Both the position numbers and the translations under genes were made by a program. Below the pieces are notes generated by a model. The model saw nothing but the letters and a program-made list of their open reading frames with translations, was not told where the DNA came from and searched no databases. From Leptospira bourretii (lineage in GTDB: Bacteria > Spirochaetota > Leptospiria > Leptospirales > Leptospiraceae): a stretch of DNA of 64,000 nt. Of the stretch, positions 46,514-54,511 are shown piece by piece. How positions within the stretch are numbered: position 1 is the stretch's first letter; the number at the start of each line of letters is the position of its first letter. The stretch lies in the NCBI RefSeq assembly GCF_004770145.1, contig NZ_RQFW01000018.1:342501-406500 (forward strand), written 5' to 3'.

Positions 46514-46625
46514 ATGGATATTCTACCACCAGGGATACGAAGGATGCCGCAGGCACCCTGGTTTGGCGATAGACAAATCAGGGGGAAGCGAACGCGGACT
46601 CCGAAAGTAGCCCGCCCGGGTGGCC
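46514..46625. repeat. GC-rich element between two genes, possible second repeat family
   Basis: Much richer in G+C than its surroundings. ACCAGGG (near 46529) and CCCTGGT (near 46556) can pair around 'GGATGCCGCAGGC'. It continues with 'GCGAACGCGGACTCC' and 'GCCCGCCCGGGTGG' and ends just before the GNAT stop codon. It looks like an intergenic element but only one copy is in the window. Confidence 0.4.
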
Positions 46626-46635
46626 AGAAAATGGA

Positions 46636-47109
46636 TCAGGAGATTATTTTCTCAAAACAGATGGCAGTGGGATCTGTTATCCATTTACCAAAAGCGGGAA
46701 TTTCTTTGAATCCAAAGTTTTTATATAGACTTAATGCCTCTGGTTGTGGGGCACCAGCTCGTAAAATCATGGAAGAATAATGATCCATTCTCGCTTGTTT
46801 TTCTATGTCACTTAACAATGACTTGGCGACATTATTTTTTCGAAACTGGGAACATACAAACACGGCGTCCAACTCGCATTGCGTATCGCTGAACTTTGTA
46901 TATGCGGCAGATCCCATAACTTCACCCGTTACGGAATGTTCGGCGAGGAAAAACCTTCCCTGAGGAGACAAAAAATCCTGGAAGTCCATTGGATTCGGTG
47001 CTTGGAATCCATATCGAATTTGGATTTCTTCCCATAGCCGGTCCATACAAAGCTTAGAGTTTGGATCGAGAGTTTCGACCATTCGAATCGCGAAATTTTG
47101 ATTCATCAA
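46636..47109 (-). CDS. GNAT-family N-acetyltransferase
   Basis: 157 residues. The acetyl-CoA region 'ELDAVFVCSQFRKNNVAKSLLSDIEKQAR' (about 80-110) and the C-terminal 'ALSLYKNFGFKEIPAFGKW' are the GNAT A and B motifs. The pyrophosphate loop is loose ('R-K-N-N-V-A'), so it is a diverged member. Substrate unknown. Confidence 0.8.
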   Translation of the reverse strand: MMNQNFAIRMVETLDPNSKLCMDRLWEEIQIRYGFQAPNPMDFQDFLSPQGRFFLAEHSVTGEVMGSAAYTKFSDTQCELDAVFVCSQFRKNNVAKSLLSDIEKQARMDHYSSMILRAGAPQPEALSLYKNFGFKEIPAFGKWITDPTAICFEKIIS

Positions 47110-47193
47110 TGTAGAAAGATGAACTTCCTTATATTAAAATTTGCAAATATATTTTTTTGGTGGTGAGATATTGTTGGATGGTGTATAGGGGAG

Positions 47194-47239
47194 TTATTGG
47201 GTGGCGGGTGGTCACACCCCACCCAATCAGGGCGGGGAT
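47194..47239 (+). repeat. GC-rich dispersed repeat, copy C
   Basis: Begins TTATTGGGTGGCGGGTGG, then CCCCACCCA and AGGGCGGGGA, like copies A and B. The central spacer is shorter here. It lies between the acyl-CoA dehydrogenase terminator and the start of the GNAT gene. A T-run plus GGTGGTGAGATATTG occurs upstream, loosely like the sequence upstream of copy A. Confidence 0.85.
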
Positions 47240-47270
47240 ACCTACATCCAACCTGTACCACCCACACCCC

Positions 47271-47297
47271 AAAAAAAAGCCCCCATTCCTGGAGGCT
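47271..47297 (-). terminator. Rho-independent terminator of the acyl-CoA dehydrogenase gene
   Basis: On the minus strand AGCCTCC, a six-base loop and GGGGGCT (one G-T pair), followed by eight T. It lies about 30 bases after the stop codon. Confidence 0.88.
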
Positions 47298-47327
47298 CCC
47301 TTTCGACCGACTTTCTTTTTGAAAATC

Positions 47328-48494
47328 TTAGTCTTTTTTAGAAGCTGCTTCTTTAATTACGTAAGCTGCAATTTCGTTCTTTTGGATTTGAGTCGTTCCT
47401 TCGAAGATCGTGAGGATTTTAGAATCTCTCATTAACTTCTCAACTGGATACTCTTTCGTGTATCCGTATCCACCAAAAATTTGAACTGCGTCAGTAGCAC
47501 ACTGAACCGCACATTCAGAAGCGTATGCTTTAGCAATCGCAGAGTATTTTGGAAGGTTAGGATCGTTTGCATCAGAAAGACGAGCTGCTTTGTAAGTGAT
47601 TTCTCTTGCAGTTTCTACTTTGATAGACATATCAGCTAACATGTGTTGCACTGCTTGGAAAGTTCCGATTTTAACACCGAACTGTTCTCTTTCACGAGCG
47701 TAACGAGCTGCATGGTCAAGTGCTGCTTGTGCCACACCCACACCCATAACTGCTACGAATGGACGAGAAGCATTCAAAGTTTGGAGAGCGTAAACGAAAC
47801 CGAGGTTTTCTTTTCCTACGAGTGCGTCTTCACCTACTTCACAATCTTCAAAGATCACTTGGTGAGTGGAAGATGCTCTAATTCCGAGTTTATCTTCTTT
47901 TTTACCAACAGTAAGACCTTTTGCGTTACGTGGAACGTAGAAACAAGAAACTCCACGAGTTCCACGGTTTTTATCAGTATAAGCAAATACAGTAAAGGCC
48001 TGTGCATCAGAAGCACCAGTGATCCATTGTTTTGCACCATTGATGATCCATTTGTCGCCTTTTTTCTCAGCACGAGTGGTCATACCAGGAACGTCAGAAC
48101 CAGCACCTGGCTCAGACAAACAGAAAGAAACTCCGAACTTTCCGTCCGCAATTTCAGGAAGCCATTTTAATTTTTGTTCGTGAGTCGCACCTTTTAGAAT
48201 TGGAAGGATTCCAAGACCAGTGTAAGCAAATCCTAATGCGATTCCAAGGCATCCACGAGAAAGTTCCTCGATGGCTAAACACTGTTCTATCGCACCAAGT
48301 CCCCATCCACCGTATTCTTCTGGAATGACAAGACCGTTAATTCCAAGTTCCGAACGCATTTTATTGATGAGTTCTGTTGGGTGTTGGTTTTTCTCATCCC
48401 AGTGCAATGCGACTTCATGCGGGATTTCTTTTTTAACGAAGTTACGAACTAAATCTCTGATTTCAAGTTGTTGCTCTGTGAATTGGCTATACAT
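47328..48494 (-). CDS. Acyl-CoA dehydrogenase
   Basis: 388 residues, the usual length. 'CLSEPGAGSDVPGMTTRAEKKGD' (FAD/substrate region), 'KQWITGASDAQAFTVFAYTD', 'RASSTHQVIFEDCEV', 'QIFGGYGYTKEYPVEKLMRDSKILTIFEGTTQIQ' with the catalytic Glu in 'FEGTTQ' are all clear. It oxidises an acyl-CoA to the enoyl-CoA, passing electrons to ETF. Chain-length preference cannot be read. Transcribed alone with its own terminator. Confidence 0.95.
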   Translation of the reverse strand: MYSQFTEQQLEIRDLVRNFVKKEIPHEVALHWDEKNQHPTELINKMRSELGINGLVIPEEYGGWGLGAIEQCLAIEELSRGCLGIALGFAYTGLGILPILKGATHEQKLKWLPEIADGKFGVSFCLSEPGAGSDVPGMTTRAEKKGDKWIINGAKQWITGASDAQAFTVFAYTDKNRGTRGVSCFYVPRNAKGLTVGKKEDKLGIRASSTHQVIFEDCEVGEDALVGKENLGFVYALQTLNASRPFVAVMGVGVAQAALDHAARYAREREQFGVKIGTFQAVQHMLADMSIKVETAREITYKAARLSDANDPNLPKYSAIAKAYASECAVQCATDAVQIFGGYGYTKEYPVEKLMRDSKILTIFEGTTQIQKNEIAAYVIKEAASKKD

Positions 48495-48613
48495 TCCGGG
48501 ATGTTCCTTATGAGAATGGGGTATTTACTACCTTTTTTCGTACGACCCTTCCTGTGCCAAGGGTTTTTCTCTCTTTACAAGAAAGCAAATACACTGTAAA
48601 ATTTTCCATTTGT

Positions 48614-49627
48614 ATGGCTAAATCGTGTTCTTTATTCCACAACCTCCGACAGCTGTCTGCTGTTCTCCTCATCACCGTTTCCTTTGTCCTAGTTTCCTGT
48701 GCGGGTCGTCCCAAATACGAACCAAAGGCAAACTTAGGTTATGCGAACTTTGAAGTTTACTTCCAAGAGAAGTTAGCCGAGAGTAAACGTAAAAACCATA
48801 GACCAGGAAATGAAGAACGTTATATCAGTTTTGGTAAAAAAACTCCCCTAGCATTTTTATACATTCATGGGTTTGGTGCTTCTCGTGCAGAAGGAGAAGA
48901 GGTAATGGAAAAATTGGCCAAAAAATTTAAAGCCAATACCTACCTACTACGTCTGCCGGGTCACGGAACCAACAAAGAAGACCAAAGAGACCAAAGCTTT
49001 AACAACTATTTAGATGCATCTCGGGAAGCATTATATATGATGCAGTCCCAAGGGGATCGTGTGGTTGTGTTTGGAAGTTCGATGGGAGGCCTTCTTGCGA
49101 CTTGGCTTGCTTCTGAATACCCTGAAGAAGTGGATGGACTCGTATTAGCAAATCCATTTTACGCACCTGTGGATGGAAGTTTGAATATACTCAACTATCC
49201 CGGTGGACTTACCTTCATTCATTTGCTCAAAGGAAAAGTCAGATCCTCCGCCCACAATAACAATCCTAAGGTGTTGCCAGAACGAAATAACTTTTGGTAT
49301 CCAGAACAATACTATTCAGCCCTTGTGGGTGTGAATGATTTAAAAAACTATGCAGCAGTTCCTGCTGTGTTTCGCAAAGTAACATCTCCCGCATTACTCT
49401 TGTACTACTATAAAAGTGAAAAAGAACAAGACCCAACGGCCAGTGTTCCTAAAATGTTAGAAGGTTATACTAACTTTGGATTAGATAAAACTCCAAATCC
49501 ACTCAACCGAAAGGTGGTCGTGGAAAATGGAATGCATGTTCTGATGTCGAAATGGGTGATCACAGACAAAGCTTTTATTGAGGCCCAAACAGAAAAATGG
49601 CTCACAGAACTTTCTAAGTCGAAGTAA
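48614..49627 (+). CDS. Alpha/beta-hydrolase lipoprotein (esterase-like)
   Basis: 337 residues from the ATG at 48614; a GTG at 48554 would add 20 residues and spoil the signal. Lipobox 'FVLVSC' (Cys29). The hydrolase fold has 'FLYIHGFGASRAEGEEV', 'LRLPGHGTNKED', nucleophile 'VFGSSMGGLLATWLA' and a terminal His in 'VENGMHVLM'. Likely a membrane-anchored carboxylesterase or monoacylglycerol lipase type enzyme. It is divergent from the acyl-CoA dehydrogenase gene. Confidence 0.85.
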   Translation: MAKSCSLFHNLRQLSAVLLITVSFVLVSCAGRPKYEPKANLGYANFEVYFQEKLAESKRKNHRPGNEERYISFGKKTPLAFLYIHGFGASRAEGEEVMEKLAKKFKANTYLLRLPGHGTNKEDQRDQSFNNYLDASREALYMMQSQGDRVVVFGSSMGGLLATWLASEYPEEVDGLVLANPFYAPVDGSLNILNYPGGLTFIHLLKGKVRSSAHNNNPKVLPERNNFWYPEQYYSALVGVNDLKNYAAVPAVFRKVTSPALLLYYYKSEKEQDPTASVPKMLEGYTNFGLDKTPNPLNRKVVVENGMHVLMSKWVITDKAFIEAQTEKWLTELSKSK

Positions 49628-49681
49628 AAACAGTCTATAGATGTAATGGTAGTGCAAAACTACCAAAGGAGATTTGATTCC

Positions 49682-50386
49682 ATGAAAGCATCCAAGGAAC
49701 GCATCGCACTTGTCACTGGGGCCAACCGAGGGATAGGGAAACAAGTCTCCATCGATCTTGCAAAACAAGGAATCTATGTTCTGATTGGAGCTAGAAATCC
49801 GGGAGAGGCCGAAGATACTTTAGCGGCAGTAAAAGCTGTAGGCAAAGGGGAAATCCTTTCTCTTGATGTTTCGAAAGAACAAAGCATCAGCGAGGCTCTT
49901 GACACCATCACAGGGAGTTTCGGTAAATTAGACATCCTCGTAAACAATGCGGGAATCTTTGCCGATCCCGGTTCCTTCTTTGATACCACAAGCGAAGACT
50001 TACATAGAACCCTTCTTGTGAATCTTTACGGTCCCCTTCGATTGATCCAAACTTTTCTACCTATGATGATTCAGAATGATTTTGGTCGTATTGTCAATGT
50101 TAGTTCAGGCATGGGACAACTTTCTGATATGGGCGGTGGGTATCCCGCCTACCGTATCTCTAAAACAGCCATCAATGCCCTCACCAATGTAGCAAGCGGG
50201 GAAGCTGTGGGTAAAAATATTAAAATCAATTCGGTTTGTCCTGGTTGGGTAAAAACCGATATGGGTGGTGCCAGTGCCACAAGGCCTGTCGAAAAAGGGG
50301 CAGAGACTATCGTTTGGGCTGCCACCTTACCGGATAATGGGCCTACGGGAAAATTCTTTCGGGATCAAAAAGAAATCCCTTGGTAG
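49682..50386 (+). CDS. Short-chain dehydrogenase/reductase
   Basis: 234 residues from the ATG at 49682, nine bases after AGGAG; an upstream GTG/ATG start at 49646 has no ribosome site. 'ALVTGANRGIGKQVS', 'DILVNNAGIF', Ser in 'RIVNVSSGMG', and 'YPAYRISKTAINALT' (Tyr-x-x-x-Lys) are complete. The 'INSVCPGWVKTDMGG' block is typical. NADPH-dependent carbonyl reductase type; substrate unknown. Confidence 0.92.
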   Translation: MKASKERIALVTGANRGIGKQVSIDLAKQGIYVLIGARNPGEAEDTLAAVKAVGKGEILSLDVSKEQSISEALDTITGSFGKLDILVNNAGIFADPGSFFDTTSEDLHRTLLVNLYGPLRLIQTFLPMMIQNDFGRIVNVSSGMGQLSDMGGGYPAYRISKTAINALTNVASGEAVGKNIKINSVCPGWVKTDMGGASATRPVEKGAETIVWAATLPDNGPTGKFFRDQKEIPW

Positions 50387-50457
50387 GTGGGCAAAGCCAA
50401 TGCTTTTAATCCAATCGCTTTCCGCTACAAGTACGATGATTTTGACTAAGGCCTAAA

Positions 50458-51081
50458 ATGGATGACATAAAATTTAAACTCCTAGTTTTACTCTTAATTA
50501 TATCCACAAATACAATATTTGCGAAATCAATCGATACTTCAAAGTTAGAAGAGGGAGATATTATTTTTCATGAATCAAAGTCAGAACAAGCCACAGCAAT
50601 TAAATTAGCAACGAAATCTAAATACACCCATGTTGGGATTATCTTTCAATATGGAAAAACATTCAAAGTATTAGAAGCCATTGAACCGGTCAAAATCACC
50701 GATCTCCCAAAATTCATTGGGAGAGGAACAAACAACCATTATGTGATTAAACGCATCAGTAATGCAAAAACAAAACTGACACCAGAGACCATTCAAAAAA
50801 TGAAAGAATATGGTAATTCCTTACTTGGTAAACATTATGATCTTTACTTTGAGTGGTCGGATGATCGAATTTATTGTACGGAACTTGTTTGGAAACTTTA
50901 TGACAAGTTTACAGGCATCCAACTAGGAAATTTAAAAACCTTACGAGACTTTGATTTATCTTCTAAACCAGTCCAAACTCTCATGAAAAAAAGATATGGA
51001 AAAAATATTCCGTATGTTGAACCAGTCATCTCCCCCGTTGATATGTTCCAATCAAACGAATTAATTACTGTGATAGAGTGA
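50458..51081 (+). CDS. YiiX-like permuted papain-fold exported protein
   Basis: 207 residues with a signal ending near 'NTIFAK'. 'LEEGDIIFHESKSEQATAIKLATKSKYTHVGIIF' contains the conserved His of the permuted NlpC/P60 (YiiX) family, and 'SDDRIYCTELVWKLYDKF' contains the Cys. The family includes cell-envelope amide or thioester hydrolases; the substrate here is unknown. Confidence 0.8.
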   Translation: MDDIKFKLLVLLLIISTNTIFAKSIDTSKLEEGDIIFHESKSEQATAIKLATKSKYTHVGIIFQYGKTFKVLEAIEPVKITDLPKFIGRGTNNHYVIKRISNAKTKLTPETIQKMKEYGNSLLGKHYDLYFEWSDDRIYCTELVWKLYDKFTGIQLGNLKTLRDFDLSSKPVQTLMKKRYGKNIPYVEPVISPVDMFQSNELITVIE

Positions 51082-51221
51082 AATTGATAGATAGTTGCCT
51101 AAGGTGAATCGCGTTACCAGTTTTACAAAAATTCGAAAATGATTTCTCGAATCGTTGGATTTATCTCTAGAATTTTTGGATAGAAAGGCAAGTTTTCAAT
51201 CATAGATCTAGTTTTATAACC

Positions 51222-51250
51222 AAACAAGGCATTCAAATCGCCTTGTTTAA
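51222..51250. terminator. Bidirectional terminator hairpin
   Basis: AAACAAGGC (51222-51230) and GCCTTGTTT (51240-51248), perfect nine-base stem with a nine-base loop, between the convergent YiiX-like and AHSA1 genes. Short A/T runs flank both sides. Confidence 0.7.
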
Positions 51251-51272
51251 TTTAACCACATACGTTTATATG

Positions 51273-51788
51273 TTAAGCCATTTCTCCGAGTAATTTATCA
51301 AGTTCCAAATAACATTCGGCCATACCATCAGCCGCACCGGATTCCACCATCATCTTACAAACCTCTGGCGATGCATAACGACAGAGATGAATCATCAGTG
51401 TTCGATTCCCTTCAGCGGTAAACGTACGAGATTCGAAAGTAGCATTCGGATCTTCAGGAGCATTTTGATCAAAAGTTGACATGTCAAAAATGTAATTTTC
51501 TGTATTGGCTAATTTCTCAGGAACGACAACCTCTCGAAATGTTCCGTATACACCAGATTTGTTTCCGTCTTTATCCGCATAAAGATACAAGTATTTGCCA
51601 CCAACTTTCAGATCTTGTTTACAAGTATCAAGAACCATACCTTCGGGACCAATGAGCCATCTTTTCATTAACTCCGGTTTGGTGTGACAATCAAAAACCA
51701 ATTCCCTTGGTGCGTCGAAGTATCTTTTAAACACAACTTCTGTTTCACCTCGACGTTCCATCTTTACTACATTTTTCTCCGATTTCAT
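51273..51788 (-). CDS. SRPBCC/AHSA1 domain protein
   Basis: 171 residues: 'VVFKRYFDAPRELVFDCHTKPELMKRWLIGPEGM' opens the START-like fold and 'GGKYLYLYADKDG', 'FESRTFTAEGNRTLM', 'AECYLELDKLL' continue it. These hydrophobic-cavity proteins commonly pair with ArsR regulators. It overlaps the regulator gene by 4 bases (ATGA), so the two form one unit. The bound ligand is unknown. Confidence 0.88.
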   Translation of the reverse strand: MKSEKNVVKMERRGETEVVFKRYFDAPRELVFDCHTKPELMKRWLIGPEGMVLDTCKQDLKVGGKYLYLYADKDGNKSGVYGTFREVVVPEKLANTENYIFDMSTFDQNAPEDPNATFESRTFTAEGNRTLMIHLCRYASPEVCKMMVESGAADGMAECYLELDKLLGEMA

Positions 51789-52129
51789 TTTTTCTTATCC
51801 CCTTTCGTTTGTATTGTTTGTAATTCGACAAGTAGTCCATCTAACCCCTGATATCGCTTTTCCCACATCTGGCGGTATTTTTCGATCCAATCGATTGCTG
51901 TTTTAAGCGGTGCTGTTTCCAAACGACGAGGCCTTTCTTGGGCACGGACAGTAGTGGAAATAAGACCTGCTTCTTCTAAAACTTTAAGGTGTTTGGAGAT
52001 GGCAGGTTGGCTCATCCGAAAGGGTTTGGAAAGTTCCATAACGGTTAAGTCCCCTTTCGCAAGGCGCATAAGAATCGCCCGACGAGTAGGGTCAGCAAGA
52101 GCAGAGAATGTGGCATCAAGAGTTTGCAT
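51785..52129 (-). CDS. ArsR-family regulator of the AHSA1 gene
   Basis: 114 residues: 'LADPTRRAILMRLAKGDLTVMELSKPFRMSQPAISKHLKVLEEAGLI' is the winged helix. It lacks the CxC metal motif, so it likely senses something other than arsenic. The start codon sits in a palindrome and no ribosome site precedes it. Confidence 0.9.
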   Translation of the reverse strand: MQTLDATFSALADPTRRAILMRLAKGDLTVMELSKPFRMSQPAISKHLKVLEEAGLISTTVRAQERPRRLETAPLKTAIDWIEKYRQMWEKRYQGLDGLLVELQTIQTKGDKKK

Positions 52130-52165
52130 AACTAATTAGTTATATAAAAAAGTGGATATATAACT
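52128..52165. promoter_or_regulatory. Candidate operator of the ArsR/AHSA1 pair
   Basis: ATAACTAATTAGTTAT (52128-52143) is a perfect 16-base palindrome that includes the first bases of the start codon. AGTTATATA (52138-52146) is also repeated inverted as TATATAACT (52157-52165). This looks like two adjacent repressor sites for autoregulation. Confidence 0.65.
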
Positions 52166-52197
52166 GGGAAATGTCAAACAAATTTTTAGTAAAATAT

Positions 52198-52231
52198 CCA
52201 AAAAGGATAGAATGTCCTATTTTTTTTTGGG
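52198..52231 (+). terminator. Terminator-like hairpin in a divergent region
   Basis: CCAAAAAGGA pairs with TCC-TA-TTTTTTTTTGG, giving a T-rich 3' arm. It lies between the divergent ArsR and DUF4180 genes, where no terminator is expected. It could end a short plus-strand transcript starting near 52150. Confidence 0.45.
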
Positions 52232-52347
52232 AGATTTAGGATTTCAAAGGATCAGTTTTAGTTGGATCTGATTCCAACCTGTCTAAAAAAAGAATACATA
52301 TTAGATAACTCATAAAGTATCAAAAAGAAACGAAAAAGAAAATACAA

Positions 52348-52713
52348 ATGAACATTCGTAAAATCAGGAAAAACAATATCGAAATTGCTGTCGTTGATTC
52401 GGACGAAACCCTGATCACCAATGGCTCCACGGCTCTAGACTTTTTTGCCACCATCCAATACGATTCGGGATGCGAGCGTTTTGTTTTGAAACAATCACAT
52501 CTTGTCTCGGACTTCTTCGATTTAAAAACGGGCCTTGCCGGAAACGTATTACAAAAAATTGTCAACTACCGGATGAAACTGGCTATCGTTGGTGATTTTT
52601 CTATTTACTCCAGTAAAAGTCTCAGTGATTTCATTTATGAAATGAATTCGGGGAGAGATGTTTTTTTTCTGAATTCAGAAGAGGAAGCAATAGACCGTCT
52701 AAGTGTCATTTAA
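52348..52713 (+). CDS. DUF4180 family protein
   Basis: 121 residues. 'GSTALDFFATIQYDSGCERFVLKQSHLVSDFFDLKTGLAGNVLQKIVNYRMKLAIVGDFS' and the ending 'DVFFLNSEEEAIDRL' match DUF4180 closely. Function not established. It stands alone. Confidence 0.88.
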   Translation: MNIRKIRKNNIEIAVVDSDETLITNGSTALDFFATIQYDSGCERFVLKQSHLVSDFFDLKTGLAGNVLQKIVNYRMKLAIVGDFSIYSSKSLSDFIYEMNSGRDVFFLNSEEEAIDRLSVI

Positions 52714-52792
52714 CGAAGGAAACAACGACTGGTTTATCTGTTTTTGTTTTGAAATTTCTTATTTAAACAAAAACAGAATCAGTGAAACCACA

Positions 52793-53886
52793 CTAAAACG
52801 TTAGATTTTCTTTTTCCAAAAAAACGATCTTCGATAACAAATCAATATTATGTTTTTCGATTGTGTTGGAAAGACCTATCCCCATGAGTTCAAAAACTCT
52901 TTGGGATAATTCAATCGAGTCAATTTTTTGATCCTTAAATCCATAAAAACCCAAAACCCCGATGGTTTGGTTATGCACTGTAAGCGGAAACTCCATAAGA
53001 CAAGATACACCTAGTTCCAATAAATGTTCGCGAACATTTTGACCCGAGGTCTCTCGAATATCATTTAAGAGATTGGCAGAACCAACAATGGTTTGGGTAG
53101 AAAATTTGGATTCTTCTTTGGAAAACCTTTTTCCTTCATAGATCCCATGTACATCTCCTTCTACTAGGCTATATTCCCAATTTTCCCCAATTTGGGTAGT
53201 TATGAGTCCCAGTGGTAACCCAAAAAGTTTCGTTCCCGTTTGTAGATAATTTCGGCAAATCGTTGTTAGATCGTTTGATTTAGTAGAGAGAAGCCGAAAC
53301 AACTCTGCCAATGAATGTTTCACAAAAGAGGCAGTATTTAAAGTTTGTGAAATCAAATTTTCATTTTTAAATTGTATCAATTCTTGGCTAAGTTGGTCTG
53401 CAATCACATCGATGAGTTTTAGATTCTTAAATTTATGTTTGAACTTATCTTCTACTACCATTCCAATCACTCCGATCACAGTCCCAACATTCGATCGAAT
53501 GAGATATCCCAAATACATCGCAGAGGTTTTTTCATGAAGGGCCTCGATAAGAGGTTGAAAAAAAGATTCATCACCTACTAGATTCTTTTCAAAAATCATA
53601 TTGGAATCCACGACTTGATGGCAAGGAAGAGAGTATTTAGAAACAAGATCAGGAATATAAAAATCCGAACGACTGTGGAAAGCCAGCAAACGAAAGTTTT
53701 GTGATTCGGGAGACATTCCAAAATCCATGTGGTTATGATTTCAGGAATCCTTGCAATGGTTTCTACGGTTTGGTTCCAGACATGTTCAGAGGACAAACCC
53801 AAACCAAAGGAATGTAAGTCATCAGCAAGTTCTGCTGCTAAAGAAGTTCCGGAAAAATAGTTGTTAGGAGCCAATTCAGAAAGCAT
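52793..53886 (-). pseudogene. GAF-domain protein, frameshifted near its N-terminus
   Basis: The frame from 53728 downward encodes a 311-residue protein with two GAF-like segments (about 5-95 and 125-290) but starts without a ribosome site in the middle of a domain. In another frame an ATG at 53886, preceded by GAGAGGTGG, gives 'MLSELAPNNYFSGTSLAAELADDLHSF...TIARIPEIITTWI', a helix that fits before the first GAF domain. Restoring one T in the four-base run at plus 53720-53723 joins them as 'TTWIFGMSPES'. It may be a true mutation, a phase-variable site or a sequencing error. Confidence 0.7.
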
Positions 53887-54077
53887 ACAAACCACCTCTC
53901 TCTGTCCATCGCACCTTGTTTCGAAAACGAGATGAATGGTTGTATGGAATCCTCCTAGGTTTTACATTTTTGTTTTACCTCTGGTTTTAAAATCCTTTTA
54001 AAAGACAGATCGATCGGATACGATTAGAACATGGCTAAAAATCTAAATTTAGCATTGCAACTAAAGACAGTCGAATT

Positions 54078-54509
54078 ATGGAATTACTCTCTCAGGCAGA
54101 CCACAAAACATCAGCTCGGTGGGCGCTAGATTGTGTGGAAAGAGTATTTTTCTATTATGAGAATTCCGATTGTATGGATCATCATCCCAAAGAAGCCCTA
54201 AATGTATTAAAAGAATGGATTAAGACAGGGAAGTTTAGCATGGCCGTGGTGCGAAAGGCTGCTTTGGATTCCCATGCTACAGCAAGAAAGATAGAGATGG
54301 ATCATCCAGAAAAGTCTGTGGCTCGGGCAGCCGGACAAGCTGTCGCCACCGCCCATGTAAAAACCCATGCCATAGGTGCTGCCAATTATTCCGTGCAAGC
54401 AGTCTTTAGAGCCAATGAAAATCTGAATCCCGAACATTCTGTCCGAAAAGAAAGGGATTGGCAATACAATCATTTATTACAATTATTGGCAGAGTCCAAG
54501 GCCAGCTAA
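54078..54509 (+). CDS. Imm5-like putative immunity protein
   Basis: 143 residues. The pattern 'SARWALDCVERVFFYYENSDCMDHHPKEALNVLKEWIKTG' then 'AALDSHATARK', 'SVARAAGQAVATAHVKTHAIGA' is characteristic of the Imm-5-type family. Members are often annotated as immunity proteins of polymorphic toxin systems, but a toxin gene is not adjacent. It ends two bases before the rhomboid-like gene. Confidence 0.75.
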   Translation: MELLSQADHKTSARWALDCVERVFFYYENSDCMDHHPKEALNVLKEWIKTGKFSMAVVRKAALDSHATARKIEMDHPEKSVARAAGQAVATAHVKTHAIGAANYSVQAVFRANENLNPEHSVRKERDWQYNHLLQLLAESKAS

Positions 54510-54511
54510 CA

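Noticed and set aside
46514..46780. Plus-strand frame across the GC-rich element
   Set aside because: It overlaps the GNAT gene antisense and reads the GC-rich element; no ribosome site or domain.
47643..48170. 175-codon plus-strand frame opposite acyl-CoA dehydrogenase
   Set aside because: Antisense shadow of a clear enzyme gene.
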